Below the pieces are notes generated by a model. That model ran no database searches and was not told the DNA's origin. It saw only the letters and a list, made by a program, of their open reading frames with translations. From the NCBI GenBank assembly GCA_022425445.1, contig JAKMFM010000105.1:1-7879 (forward strand): a stretch of DNA of 7,879 nt, written 5' to 3'. A program made the position numbers and the translations under genes. This DNA is from Planktomarina sp. (lineage in GTDB: Bacteria; Pseudomonadota; Alphaproteobacteria; Rhodobacterales; Rhodobacteraceae). The first letter of the stretch is position 1. The number at the start of each line of letters is the position of its first letter. This document shows positions 1-6,954 of this stretch, piece after piece.

Positions 1-992
1 TCACCGTGGGCGGCTTAACCCGCTTGACCGACAGTGGCTTGTCGATCACCGAATGGGATCCCGTGATGGGCGCCATCCCTCCTTTGAACGCCGCCGCATG
101 GCAGGCCGCTTTTGCCGCCTATCAAACCACCGCAGAATTTGCCGTGCAAAATGCCTCGATGAGCTTGGCTGAATTCAAAGTCATCTTTTGGTGGGAATGG
201 GGCCACCGCCAGCTTGGGCGCTTTATCGGTTTGACCTGGGCGCTTGGGTTGGCGCTGTTGTTTTTCACGGGCAAACTGCCCAAAGCTAGGCGCCTCTCTA
301 TCTTTGCCATTGGACCTTTTATAGGCCTGCAAGGGTTCATCGGATGGCTGATGGTCAATTCCGGTCTTGATGGCGTGCGGCTTGATGTGGCTTCCTATTG
401 GCTCATGGCGCATCTCGGAGCAGCTTTTGCGCTGTTGGGATATATTTTCTGGAACGTGCAGATATTTACCCGATCTGAGGCGGAGCTGCTGCAAGCGCGC
501 CGTGCGCGAGAGCGCAAACTGTTCGGTATGTCTACAGGATTGATGCATTTCGTGGCGTTGCAAGTGCTGCTGGGCGCTCTGGTTGCAGGCATTGATGCTG
601 GGCGCAATTACACTGATTGGCCGCTGATGGCTGGCAGCTTTCTTCCGCCCGATATGTTCAGCCTGTCTCCTTGGTGGCGGAATTTTTTTGAGGATGATGG
701 TTTGGTGCAGTTCATTCATCGGATGAGCGCCTATCTTTTATTTGTCTTCGCGATTGTGGTGGCTTTGAGGGCCAAAGCCTCGGCTCATAAGGTTACCCGA
801 GCGGCCTTCGGCACGGTTGGGCTGGTTTTGACAGTTCAGATGATCTTGGGTGTCGTGACCGTAATGCATTCATCGCCTTGGAATTTGGCCATTCTGCACC
901 AGTTTACCGCAGTGATTCTGTGGCTTGCGGTGCTTCGTGGGCGATTTCTGGCCGGCTATCCGATTGCCACCTCTGTTCGGGGGACCTCATGA
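1..992 (+). CDS. ctaA: Heme A synthase, COX15/CtaA family (5' end missing)
   Basis: This integral membrane enzyme oxidises the heme O methyl group to a formyl group, giving heme A for aa3-type cytochrome oxidase. The reading frame is already open at the window edge (first full codon at base 3), and the visible protein starts inside the conserved GGLTRLTDSGLSITEW segment, so the N-terminus with the first membrane helix is missing, probably about 50 residues. The first in-frame GTG at base 6 is not a real start. Counting from it, the EWGHR motif (His67) and further histidines at 136 (MAHLG), 181 (LMHFV), 238 (FIHRM) and 298 (ILHQF) sit in or beside hydrophobic helices, as expected for heme ligands. 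About seven membrane segments remain. The NYTDWPLMAG loop is typical of the COX15 branch. The TGA stop overlaps the ATG of the next gene, so the two are probably translated together. Confidence 0.95.
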   Translation, partial: TVGGLTRLTDSGLSITEWDPVMGAIPPLNAAAWQAAFAAYQTTAEFAVQNASMSLAEFKVIFWWEWGHRQLGRFIGLTWALGLALLFFTGKLPKARRLSIFAIGPFIGLQGFIGWLMVNSGLDGVRLDVASYWLMAHLGAAFALLGYIFWNVQIFTRSEAELLQARRARERKLFGMSTGLMHFVALQVLLGALVAGIDAGRNYTDWPLMAGSFLPPDMFSLSPWWRNFFEDDGLVQFIHRMSAYLLFVFAIVVALRAKASAHKVTRAAFGTVGLVLTVQMILGVVTVMHSSPWNLAILHQFTAVILWLAVLRGRFLAGYPIATSVRGTS

Positions 993-2470
993 CAGCTTTA
1001 ACGGACCTGTTACACTTTGACCGCCAAACCCAGGCATTGGGGCAGGTTTCCGGCCGTTTGGGCTGGGATCAAGAAACTATGATGTCCAGCGGATCATCTG
1101 CGCAACGCGGCGAAGAAATGGCTGCGCTGGAAGGGGTGCTGCACGGGCGTCGTTCAGATCCGCGGGTCGGCGAGTGGCTGGCGGTCTGTGAGGGAGAGGC
1201 CGTTGATCAGGTGACCCAGGCGCAGCTGCGTCAGATTAAAACTGCTTATGAGCGCGCGGTGAAAGTGCCGGGCGATTTGGCGGAGGCCATCGCCAGCACA
1301 ACCTCTATGGCGCAGGGCAAATGGGCGGCGGCGCGCGCGGCGGATGATTTTGAGGCTTTTGCTCCTATTTTGCAGGAAATTCTGGCGCTCAAAGTCGAAG
1401 AGGGGCAGGCCCTGGCAGCCGGCGGGGATGTCTATGATGCGATGTTGGCCGATTATGAACCGGGCACGACAGCATCTGAACTTGACCGTATGTTCGGAGC
1501 TCTTCGCCCCGGATTGGTGGCTTTGCGTGGTGAGATCTTAGAAAAACCACCAGCGAAATCGCTGCAGGGCTCTTTTGATGAGGCGGTGCAATTGCAAATC
1601 GCAAGTGAGTTGGCGCAGTGTTTTGGCTATGACTTGAGCCGTGGGCGGATTGATAAAGCGGTGCATCCCTTCTCCTCTGGATCGGGGCAGGACGTCCGAA
1701 TTACCACCCGCACGGATCCGAATGATCCGTTCAACTGCTTTTATTCTACCATTCATGAGGTGGGGCACGGCTGTTATGAGCAGAATGTTGATCCAGATTA
1801 TACGCTCACCGCGATCGGGCAGGGCGCGTCCATGGGGGTTCATGAAAGTCAGTCTCGAATCTATGAAAACCAATTGGGCCGCAGCCGTGGATTTACAGAG
1901 TTTCTCTTTGGAAAAATGCGCGCAGGCTTTGGTGATTTTGGCATTGAGACGGCCGATGAATTTTACAAAGCAGTAAATTCGGTGCGGAGCGGCTTTATCC
2001 GTACGGAGGCTGATGAGGTGCAATATAATTTGCATGTTCTGTTACGCTTTGATCTGGAGCGCGCGATGATCGCGGGCGCTTTGCAAGTGCAAGATTTGCA
2101 AAGCGCTTGGAATGAGCGCTTTGCGGCCGATTTCGGCTATGATGTGCCATGTGCGTCGCAGGGGTGCTTGCAAGATGTTCATTGGTCTGTTGGTCTGTTT
2201 GGATATTTCCCTACCTATTCGCTGGGCAATGTCTATGCAGGTTGCCTTTTTTCGCGGATGACTGAGCTTATAGCGGATTTGGATGACCAGCTTCGGGTTG
2301 GAGATTTGAGTAAGGCGACCGGTTGGTTGCAAGGACGTTTGCAGCGCCATGGTGCCGTGAACCTGCCACGCGAAACCATCACGCAAGCGTGTGATATGGC
2401 ACCGAGTGAGGCGCCTTTGCTGGCCTATTTGCGGAATAAATTTTCAGATATTTACGACCTAAGATTGTAG
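989..2470 (+). CDS. M32 family metallocarboxypeptidase (carboxypeptidase Taq type)
   Basis: This is a 493-residue zinc carboxypeptidase, the usual length for family M32, expected to be cytoplasmic and to release C-terminal amino acids from peptides. All family signatures are present: HEVGH at 256-260 (two His ligands and the catalytic Glu257), HESQSR at 285-290 (third ligand Glu286), DVRITTR at 235-241, IRTEADE at 337-343 and GCLQDVHWS at 392-400. No signal peptide is visible. The frame is open further upstream, to 878, but that part lies inside ctaA. The ATG at 989 is chosen because the conserved N-terminus begins there, a GGGGGA ribosome site lies six bases before it, and it forms an ATGA overlap with the ctaA stop. 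The link to heme A synthesis is probably only co-transcription. The gene ends just before a strong hairpin at 2484-2517. Confidence 0.95.
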   Translation: MTALTDLLHFDRQTQALGQVSGRLGWDQETMMSSGSSAQRGEEMAALEGVLHGRRSDPRVGEWLAVCEGEAVDQVTQAQLRQIKTAYERAVKVPGDLAEAIASTTSMAQGKWAAARAADDFEAFAPILQEILALKVEEGQALAAGGDVYDAMLADYEPGTTASELDRMFGALRPGLVALRGEILEKPPAKSLQGSFDEAVQLQIASELAQCFGYDLSRGRIDKAVHPFSSGSGQDVRITTRTDPNDPFNCFYSTIHEVGHGCYEQNVDPDYTLTAIGQGASMGVHESQSRIYENQLGRSRGFTEFLFGKMRAGFGDFGIETADEFYKAVNSVRSGFIRTEADEVQYNLHVLLRFDLERAMIAGALQVQDLQSAWNERFAADFGYDVPCASQGCLQDVHWSVGLFGYFPTYSLGNVYAGCLFSRMTELIADLDDQLRVGDLSKATGWLQGRLQRHGAVNLPRETITQACDMAPSEAPLLAYLRNKFSDIYDLRL

Positions 2471-2477
2471 GTTTGCA

Positions 2478-2618
2478 AATTGAAAAGCACGGTCCCTCAG
2501 CCAAGTGACCGTGCTTTAAGTACATGCAAAGGCGGATCAACAATGATGCTGCCGCTGCATCCCCTCACCGTTATTGTCTTTGGAGATCTCTCCAAAACAT
2601 ACAATCGCCGCAGCTTCA
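2478..2618 (-). ncRNA. Candidate small RNA in the convergent spacer
   Basis: On the minus strand a TATAAA box (2630 to 2625) is followed by sequence that folds into an extended imperfect stem. GCAGC (2610-2614) pairs with GCTGC (2554-2558), ACAAT (2601-2605) with ATTGT (2573-2577), and CTCCAAA (2590-2596) with TTTGGAG (2579-2585) around a 4-base loop. A small second fold around 2538-2549 and the 11-bp terminator at 2484-2517 follow. A start near 2618 would give an RNA of about 140 nt. No good -35 box is seen: the nearest match, TCGACT, is 19 bases from the -10. It matches no RNA family I recognise (not tmRNA, SRP RNA, 6S or RNase P). It could instead be only the 3' untranslated region of the peptidase mRNA read on the other strand. 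Confidence 0.3.
2484..2517 (+). terminator. Strong hairpin, probable terminator usable on both strands
   Basis: A perfect 11-bp inverted repeat, AAAGCACGGTC (2484-2494) and GACCGTGCTTT (2507-2517), flanks a 12-base loop. It begins 14 bases after the stop of the M32 peptidase. On the plus strand the stem ends in only three U, and on the minus strand in four U (GCTTTTCAATTT), so it is a plausible terminator for the peptidase transcript and, slightly better, for a minus-strand RNA coming from the spacer. The inverted repeat is seen directly; termination is inferred. Confidence 0.75.
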
Positions 2619-2813
2619 CATAACTTTATACTTAATAATCAATCAGCTAAGTCGAATGTCCGTATGCGGATCTTTGGTGCCACAGTGAACTCGTTACATC
2701 CGACTCGGTTTAACGATTGTGGTAGACCTACGGCGCGAAACATTTATCGATAAAAAGTTAACGCAATCGGAAGAAGAGTGCGAGTCCGAGTTGGGTTATG
2801 TGGATGATTTAGC

Positions 2814-2829
2814 GTATAGGTGCCTATAC
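2814..2829. repeat. 16-bp dyad (operator-like inverted repeat)
   Basis: GTATAGG and CCTATAC are perfect 7-bp arms separated by TG, in an AT-rich patch about 90 bases beyond the gyrA stop. Such near-continuous dyads often bind dimeric regulators, but no gene starts downstream on either strand, so a regulatory role has no obvious target. It may simply be part of an old mobile or phage-derived segment. Confidence 0.4.
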
Positions 2830-2843
2830 ACTAATGTATATGA

Positions 2844-2857
2844 ATATAATCTTATAT
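2844..2857. repeat. 14-bp AT-only dyad
   Basis: ATATAA and TTATAT are perfect 6-bp arms around TC, 14 bases from the preceding dyad. The composition is so AT-rich that a chance origin is quite possible. Taken with 2814-2829 it marks the most atypical DNA of the window. Confidence 0.25.
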
Positions 2858-2879
2858 ATGGGCCTGATTATTAGCCGAT

Positions 2880-2909
2880 GTGACCGCACAGAATTACCTG
2901 CACGATCAC
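2880..2909 (-). terminator. Hairpin directly after the gyrA stop
   Basis: Read on the minus strand, GTGATCGTGCAG and CTGTGCGGTCAC form a 12-bp stem with three G-U wobbles around the loop GTAATT, starting 9 bases after the gyrA TAA. No U-run follows (the next bases are ATCGGCTAATAATC), so this is more likely a 3' end-protecting hairpin or a factor-dependent end than a classic intrinsic terminator. Confidence 0.45.
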
Positions 2910-2918
2910 ATTCATGGT

Positions 2919-5669
2919 TTAAGAGTGCCTCTCGGAGGCGGGGTGTTCGGGTGCCTCTTCGTCATCGCCTTGATCGGGAATATAAGCGACACTGACCACT
3001 TGTTCGTCACGGCTTGTGTTGAACACCCGCACGCCGCCCGCATTGCGAGAGCGGAAGGAAATTCCGTCAATGGGGCAGCGGATCGATTGGCCTGTACTTG
3101 TGACGAGCATGATTTGATCCACAAGTTCAACGGGGAAGCTGGCGACAACCGGGCCACCGCGCATCGCCTTATCCATTGCCGCCACACCCATTCCGCCTCG
3201 TCCACGCACTGGATAGTCATGGCTGGATGAGAGTTTGCCAGATCCGCCACGGGTAATGGTCAGGATCAAATTTTCAACCGCCGCCATTTCCTCGTAGCGC
3301 TCTTGCGAGAAGTTTGGATCTGCTGGAACATCTTCTTCACCGGCGTCCTCATCTGTCAGTCCGGCCATAGCGCGGCGCATCTTCAGATAGGCGGCGCGCT
3401 CTTCAGGCGTGGCTTCGAAATGGCGAATAACCGACATGGAGACAACCATATCGTCGCCATTGAGACGAATACCGCGGACACCGGTTGAGGCGCGCGAGTT
3501 CATCACCCGCAGATCCGTTGAGGCAAAGCGAATGGCTCTACCACTGTTGGTGGTGAGCATAACATCATCATCTTCGCTGCAGATACGCGCATTGACCAAT
3601 TCAACACCTTCCGGCAACTTCATCGCGATTTTGCCGTTTGAACGCACATTGGTGAAATCCGACAGGCGGTTGCGGCGCACATCGCCCTGTGTGGTTGCAA
3701 AGACGATCTGCAAATCGCCCCATTCCGCTTCATCCCGATCAACGGGCATGATTGCAGCCACTGAGACGCCGGCCGGGATTGGCAAGATGTTCACAATGGC
3801 CTTGCCTTTGGCCGTGCGACCTCCAAGAGGCAGGCGCCAAGTTTTCATCTTATAGGCCATGCCATCGGTGGTGAAAAACAAAAGCTGGGTATGGGTATTG
3901 GCAACAAAGAGTGTGGTGACAACATCTTCATCTTTGGTCGACATCCCCTGCAGCCCTTTGCCGCCACGCTTTTGTGCCCGGAAATCAGCTAACGCGGTGC
4001 GCTTGATATAACCGCCTGCGGTGACTGTGACGACCATCTCCTCGCGTTCAATCAAATCCTCGTCCATCATATCACCGGACCATTCGATGATCTCAGTGCG
4101 GCGCGGAACGGCAAAATTTTCTTTCACCTCGCGCAGCTCATCGGAAATAATCTCCATGATCCGTTCGCGAGAAGACAGAATTTCAAGATACTCTTTGATT
4201 TTTGACGCCAGAACCGCCAGCTCGTCGGTGACCTCTTTGACGCCGATTTGTGTCAATCTTTGCAAACGCAGTTCCAAGATAGCCCGCGCTTGCGTTTCTG
4301 ACAGATTATAGGTGCCGTCGTCGTTCATCGTATGGGTCGGATCGTCAATCAGGCGGATGTAATCGGCGATGTCGGCCGCCGGCCAGCGTCGTTCCATCAA
4401 TTTGAGACGTGCCTCGGATGCATCGCTTGAGGCTCGGATCGTGGCCACAATTTCATCGACATTGCTCACCGCTACGGCAAGCCCGCATAGCACATGGCTC
4501 CGCTCACGCGCCTTGCGCAGCTCGAAGGCCGTCCTGCGCGCCACCACCTCTTCGCGAAAATCGATAAAGCAGGTCAAAAAACGCCGCAGGGTCAGCTGTT
4601 CGGGGCGTCCGCCGTTCAATGCCAGCATGTTACAGCCAAAGGAGGTCTGCATCGGTGTGTAGCGGAACAGTTGGTTCAAAACCACCTCCGCCGTGGCATC
4701 GCGTTTCAGCTCAACCACCACGCGCACGCCATTACGGTCGGACTCGTCTTGAACATGGGCCACGCCTTCAATGCGTTTGTCACGCACCTCAGCGGCAATT
4801 TTCTCAATCATTGCGGCTTTGTTGACCTGGTAGGGGATCTCTTCAATGATGATAGCCCACCGATCTTTGCGCAGCTCTTCAATGCGCGTTTTGGCCCGGT
4901 TGACCACGCTGCCGCGGCCTTCGAGATAGGCCTTACGAGCGCCTGAGCGGCCGAGCATCACGCCGCCGGTGGGGAAATCAGGCCCTGGAATGTAATTGAT
5001 CAGCTGTTCCGAGGTTAGATCAGGATCTTCGATCAAGGCCAAGGTCGCATCAACCACCTCGCCAAGGTTGTGAGGTGGGATATTGGTGGCCATGCCCACG
5101 GCAATGCCGCCAGCGCCGTTCACCAGCATGTTGGGATATCGGGCCGGGAGGACCGTTGGCTCAGTATCCTTACCGTCATAATTGAGCTGAAAATCAACCG
5201 TATCCTTGTCGATATCTGCCAAAAGCGCTTGCGCCGATTTTTCCATCCGCACTTCAGTGTAGCGGTACGCTGCGGCCTTATCGCCATCCATGGAGCCAAA
5301 GTTGCCTTGACCGTCGAGCAGCACCAAAGACATGGAGAAGTCCTGTGCCATGCGCACCAAAGCATCATAGATTGCCCCGTCCCCATGCGGGTGGTATTTC
5401 CCCATAGCTTCGGCCACTGGGCGAGAGGATTTTCGGTAGGGCTTGTCATGGGTATTATTGGTTTCGTGCATGGCGTAGAGAATCCGGCGGTGCACTGGCT
5501 TAAGACCATCGCGCAAATCCGGGATCGCACGGCTGACAATGACGCTCATAGCATAGTCGAGATAGGAGGTTTTCATCTCCTGCGTAATGCTGATCGCCGG
5601 GCCGTCATAGGCGGAGGGCGTTGGAGCCGGTGTCTCGGTGCTCTCGGGGGGGAGTGTTTCATCTGTCAT
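2919..5669 (-). CDS. gyrA: DNA gyrase subunit A
   Basis: This 916-residue subunit breaks and rejoins DNA in the GyrA2GyrB2 complex that introduces negative supercoils. The N-terminal breakage-reunion domain starts near residue 25, and the catalytic tyrosine is Tyr137 in AAAYRYTEV. The C-terminal wrapping domain starts near 540 and carries the GyrA box QKRGGKG (566-572), which separates gyrase from topoisomerase IV ParC. The quinolone-determining region reads HPHGDGAIYD: Gly98 stands where E. coli has Ser83, and Asp102 matches Asp87. A charged segment at about 750-798 interrupts the C-terminal beta-pinwheel repeats, which makes the protein some 40 residues longer than the E. coli one, and the C-terminus is acidic. 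The ATG at 5669 is preceded by an AGGCGG ribosome site five bases away. The gene is transcribed alone, convergent with the M32 peptidase gene. Confidence 0.98.
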   Translation of the reverse strand: MTDETLPPESTETPAPTPSAYDGPAISITQEMKTSYLDYAMSVIVSRAIPDLRDGLKPVHRRILYAMHETNNTHDKPYRKSSRPVAEAMGKYHPHGDGAIYDALVRMAQDFSMSLVLLDGQGNFGSMDGDKAAAYRYTEVRMEKSAQALLADIDKDTVDFQLNYDGKDTEPTVLPARYPNMLVNGAGGIAVGMATNIPPHNLGEVVDATLALIEDPDLTSEQLINYIPGPDFPTGGVMLGRSGARKAYLEGRGSVVNRAKTRIEELRKDRWAIIIEEIPYQVNKAAMIEKIAAEVRDKRIEGVAHVQDESDRNGVRVVVELKRDATAEVVLNQLFRYTPMQTSFGCNMLALNGGRPEQLTLRRFLTCFIDFREEVVARRTAFELRKARERSHVLCGLAVAVSNVDEIVATIRASSDASEARLKLMERRWPAADIADYIRLIDDPTHTMNDDGTYNLSETQARAILELRLQRLTQIGVKEVTDELAVLASKIKEYLEILSSRERIMEIISDELREVKENFAVPRRTEIIEWSGDMMDEDLIEREEMVVTVTAGGYIKRTALADFRAQKRGGKGLQGMSTKDEDVVTTLFVANTHTQLLFFTTDGMAYKMKTWRLPLGGRTAKGKAIVNILPIPAGVSVAAIMPVDRDEAEWGDLQIVFATTQGDVRRNRLSDFTNVRSNGKIAMKLPEGVELVNARICSEDDDVMLTTNSGRAIRFASTDLRVMNSRASTGVRGIRLNGDDMVVSMSVIRHFEATPEERAAYLKMRRAMAGLTDEDAGEEDVPADPNFSQERYEEMAAVENLILTITRGGSGKLSSSHDYPVRGRGGMGVAAMDKAMRGGPVVASFPVELVDQIMLVTSTGQSIRCPIDGISFRSRNAGGVRVFNTSRDEQVVSVAYIPDQGDDEEAPEHPASERHS

Positions 5670-5674
5670 TTTGG

Positions 5675-5680
5675 CCGCCT
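5675..5680 (-). promoter_or_regulatory. gyrA ribosome binding site
   Basis: AGGCGG on the minus strand lies five bases before the ATG at 5669. It supports that start as the gyrA initiation codon, in agreement with where the conserved GyrA N-terminus begins. Confidence 0.6.
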
Positions 5681-5683
5681 GTC

Positions 5684-5696
5684 TGGGATATTCCCA
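5684..5696 (-). repeat. Small dyad beside the gyrA ribosome site
   Basis: TGGGA and TCCCA form 5-bp arms around three bases, three bases upstream of the gyrA ribosome site. In RNA it would be a small hairpin; in DNA it could be part of a regulator site. Gyrase genes are often controlled by supercoiling through promoter-proximal sequence, but nothing here shows which, if any, applies. Confidence 0.25.
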
Positions 5697-5810
5697 TATT
5701 TAGTTGTCTCACACATTACTGTCCAAACATATGCGATGCAAATGCTTAGAGCCCTTGACGCTGAATGAATAAGATATTGCGATGAAAATTTTGAGACCGC
5801 ATCGGATATG

Positions 5811-5826
5811 CCCCAAATTTAAGGGG
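5811..5826. repeat. CCCC/GGGG inverted repeat between dsbB and gyrA
   Basis: CCCCAAATTTAAGGGG has 4-bp GC arms around an AT core, flanked on the plus strand by a run of six A. It lies about 70 bases after the dsbB stop and 140 before the gyrA start. It could be a weak dsbB transcription end or a protein site upstream of gyrA. No convincing -35/-10 pair for gyrA was found in this leader. Confidence 0.25.
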
Positions 5827-5893
5827 AAAAAACTCTGAAAATTAGGGCCGCGCTAAGCTGCTTGGGGAATCGGCTGGCGTTGGGCTCTCCGCG

Positions 5894-6379
5894 TTATCCG
5901 CGCCGCAATGCGATGATCCAGGTGGCGCAAAGCAAGGCCGAAAAAACCGCATTCCAGCCGGGCATAGACAGCCCTGCAAAGGCCCAGGAAATTTCGTCGC
6001 ACATGACCAGCTTTTCGAGGGTGTTCGTCGCCAGAAGATCCTGCCCGGACAGGCCGCTTAGCCCGGCGCCATCACCGGTGCACGAACTGGGGCCGTCCCA
6101 CCATTTTTGCTCGACCCCGGCGTGGAAGGCGCCGATACCGGCCGTCGTCAATGTAGATAGCGCGCCAAGCGCGGTCAGAAAGCGGCTTGGCCAGAGCCAC
6201 AGGATTGCGCCGATCGCGATGGCCAGCGCATGGGGGTATCTTTGCCAAAAACACATTTGGCAGGGCGCATATCCGAGGCCCTGAAATAGGTACGCCCCGG
6301 CCAGCAGCATGCCCGAACCTGCGGCGGCAACAAGCGCCAATTGGCGGGATGATTGTGACAACATATCGCCCTCGTTCAT
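5894..6379 (-). CDS. dsbB: Disulfide bond formation protein B (DsbB family)
   Basis: This inner-membrane protein of 161 residues would reoxidise the periplasmic thiol oxidase DsbA and pass the electrons to quinone. Four hydrophobic segments are visible (about 13-33, 48-63, 67-86 and 140-158). Both redox pairs are present: Cys40-Cys43 in APCQMCFWQRYPH and Cys100/Cys127 in PSSC and VMCDEISW. They match the E. coli positions 41, 44, 104 and 130 closely, and Arg47 corresponds to the quinone-linked Arg48. The ATG at 6379 overlaps the yqaA stop (ATGA). However, an internal ATG at 6364 has a GAGGG ribosome site five bases upstream, while the first ATG has none, so the true protein may be five residues shorter. 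No dsbA is in the window. Confidence 0.93.
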   Translation of the reverse strand: MNEGDMLSQSSRQLALVAAAGSGMLLAGAYLFQGLGYAPCQMCFWQRYPHALAIAIGAILWLWPSRFLTALGALSTLTTAGIGAFHAGVEQKWWDGPSSCTGDGAGLSGLSGQDLLATNTLEKLVMCDEISWAFAGLSMPGWNAVFSALLCATWIIALRRG

Positions 6380-6954
6380 AGGTATCTTATCGCAAAAAAA
6401 CCTGCGCCCAATATGACTATAAACCCCGTGAAGACCAGGCCCAAATGCTTTTCAATAAAGCGGCGGATTGGTGGGCCGAAGTAATACAACAACAGGGCGA
6501 CCGCAAAGAACCGCAAGCCGCGCGCGACCAAGGCGCTGAGCACAAAGGGCATCAAGGACATTCCTGTCCAGCCGGACATGATCGTGATCACTTTGAAAGG
6601 GAAGGGCGTGACCCCAGCGATCAGCACGGCCCAGGTCCCATAGGCGTTGAATTTTTCATTAAAGGCCGCCATGCTGCCCTCCTTGCCCAATGAGGCTAAG
6701 ATGGGTTGGCCGATGCTCTCAAATGCGAAAGCTCCAATGGCATACCCGAAAAGACCGCCTGCGACAGAGGCCACAACCGCCACAAAAGCAATGCGGAACG
6801 CCTGGCTTCGCGCCGCCAAAATCATTGGAATGAGCATGAGATCCGGTGGAATTGGAAAAAAAGAGCTTTCAATGAAGGCGACAAGTGCCAAAGCCCAAAG
6901 CGCCCGAGGATGCTCAGCAAGCGATAAGGTCCAAGTGTAAAGGCGGTGTATCAT
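6376..6954 (-). CDS. yqaA: YqaA-type DedA/VTT membrane protein
   Basis: This is a 192-residue polytopic inner-membrane protein of the DedA/SNARE-associated (VTT) superfamily, closest to the short YqaA branch. Members are linked to lipid translocation and membrane homeostasis, but the role of YqaA itself is not settled. Visible family marks are the ESSFFPIPPD segment (29-38), the glycine-rich stretch SVAGGLFGYAIG (63-74), VTPFPFKV (115-122) and ARGLRFF (144-150). Four to five hydrophobic segments are present. The ATG at 6954 has only a weak GGGG ribosome site four bases upstream. The stop overlaps the dsbB start, so yqaA and dsbB form a translational pair. A run of seven T lies near the 3' end, but the frame continues cleanly to the overlap, so no frameshift is suspected. 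Confidence 0.88.
   Translation of the reverse strand: MIHRLYTWTLSLAEHPRALWALALVAFIESSFFPIPPDLMLIPMILAARSQAFRIAFVAVVASVAGGLFGYAIGAFAFESIGQPILASLGKEGSMAAFNEKFNAYGTWAVLIAGVTPFPFKVITIMSGWTGMSLMPFVLSALVARGLRFFAVALLLYYFGPPIRRFIEKHLGLVFTGFIVILGAGFFAIRYL

Larger units (their letters stand above)
2519..2918. other. Long convergent spacer without a convincing gene
   Basis: These 400 bases between the peptidase terminator and the gyrA stop hold no ORF with a convincing start. Base use shifts: 2600-2660 and 2810-2880 are clearly AT-rich, unlike the genes on either side. Seen here are the folded element at 2554-2614, short unsupported frames on both strands, two dyads at 2814-2829 and 2844-2857, and a hairpin at 2880-2909. 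No tRNA or insertion-sequence ends were recognised. A decayed insertion, a small RNA locus or a long gyrA 3' region are all possible. Confidence 0.6.
5666..5716 (-). other. Possible upstream ORF overlapping the gyrA start
   Basis: A 16-codon frame, MCETTKYGNIPDRRPK, ends in a TGA that overlaps the gyrA ATG (ATGA), the arrangement used for coupled translation. The only ribosome-site-like sequence before its ATG is GGACAG, which is weak. Its codons run through the gyrA ribosome site, so translation of it would affect access to that site. There is no evidence that it is translated; a frame this short can easily occur by chance. Confidence 0.2.

Noticed and set aside
15..719. Long minus-strand ORF of 234 codons opposite ctaA
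   Set aside because: It is antisense to a clear heme A synthase, has no recognisable domain, and is typical of shadow frames in GC-moderate DNA.
2549..2575. Mini-ORF of seven codons (MQRQHHC) after GAGGGG on the minus strand, as a leader peptide
   Set aside because: The purine run is only two bases from the ATG, too close for good initiation, and no biosynthetic gene follows on that strand.
2793..2805. DnaA-box-like TCATCCACA (minus strand)
   Set aside because: It is a single copy with a mismatch to TTATCCACA and no cluster or origin context.
5070..5768. Plus-strand ORF of 232 codons opposite the gyrA 5' end
   Set aside because: It is antisense to the strongly conserved gyrase catalytic domain and shows no family features of its own.
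5755..5782. Plus-strand TTGACG as a promoter -35 box
   Set aside because: No acceptable -10 lies at 16-18 bases and no plus-strand gene follows.
6394..6400. A7 run near the yqaA 3' end as a frameshift site
   Set aside because: The frame through it leads to the expected C-terminus and a clean ATGA overlap with dsbB, so no shift is needed.
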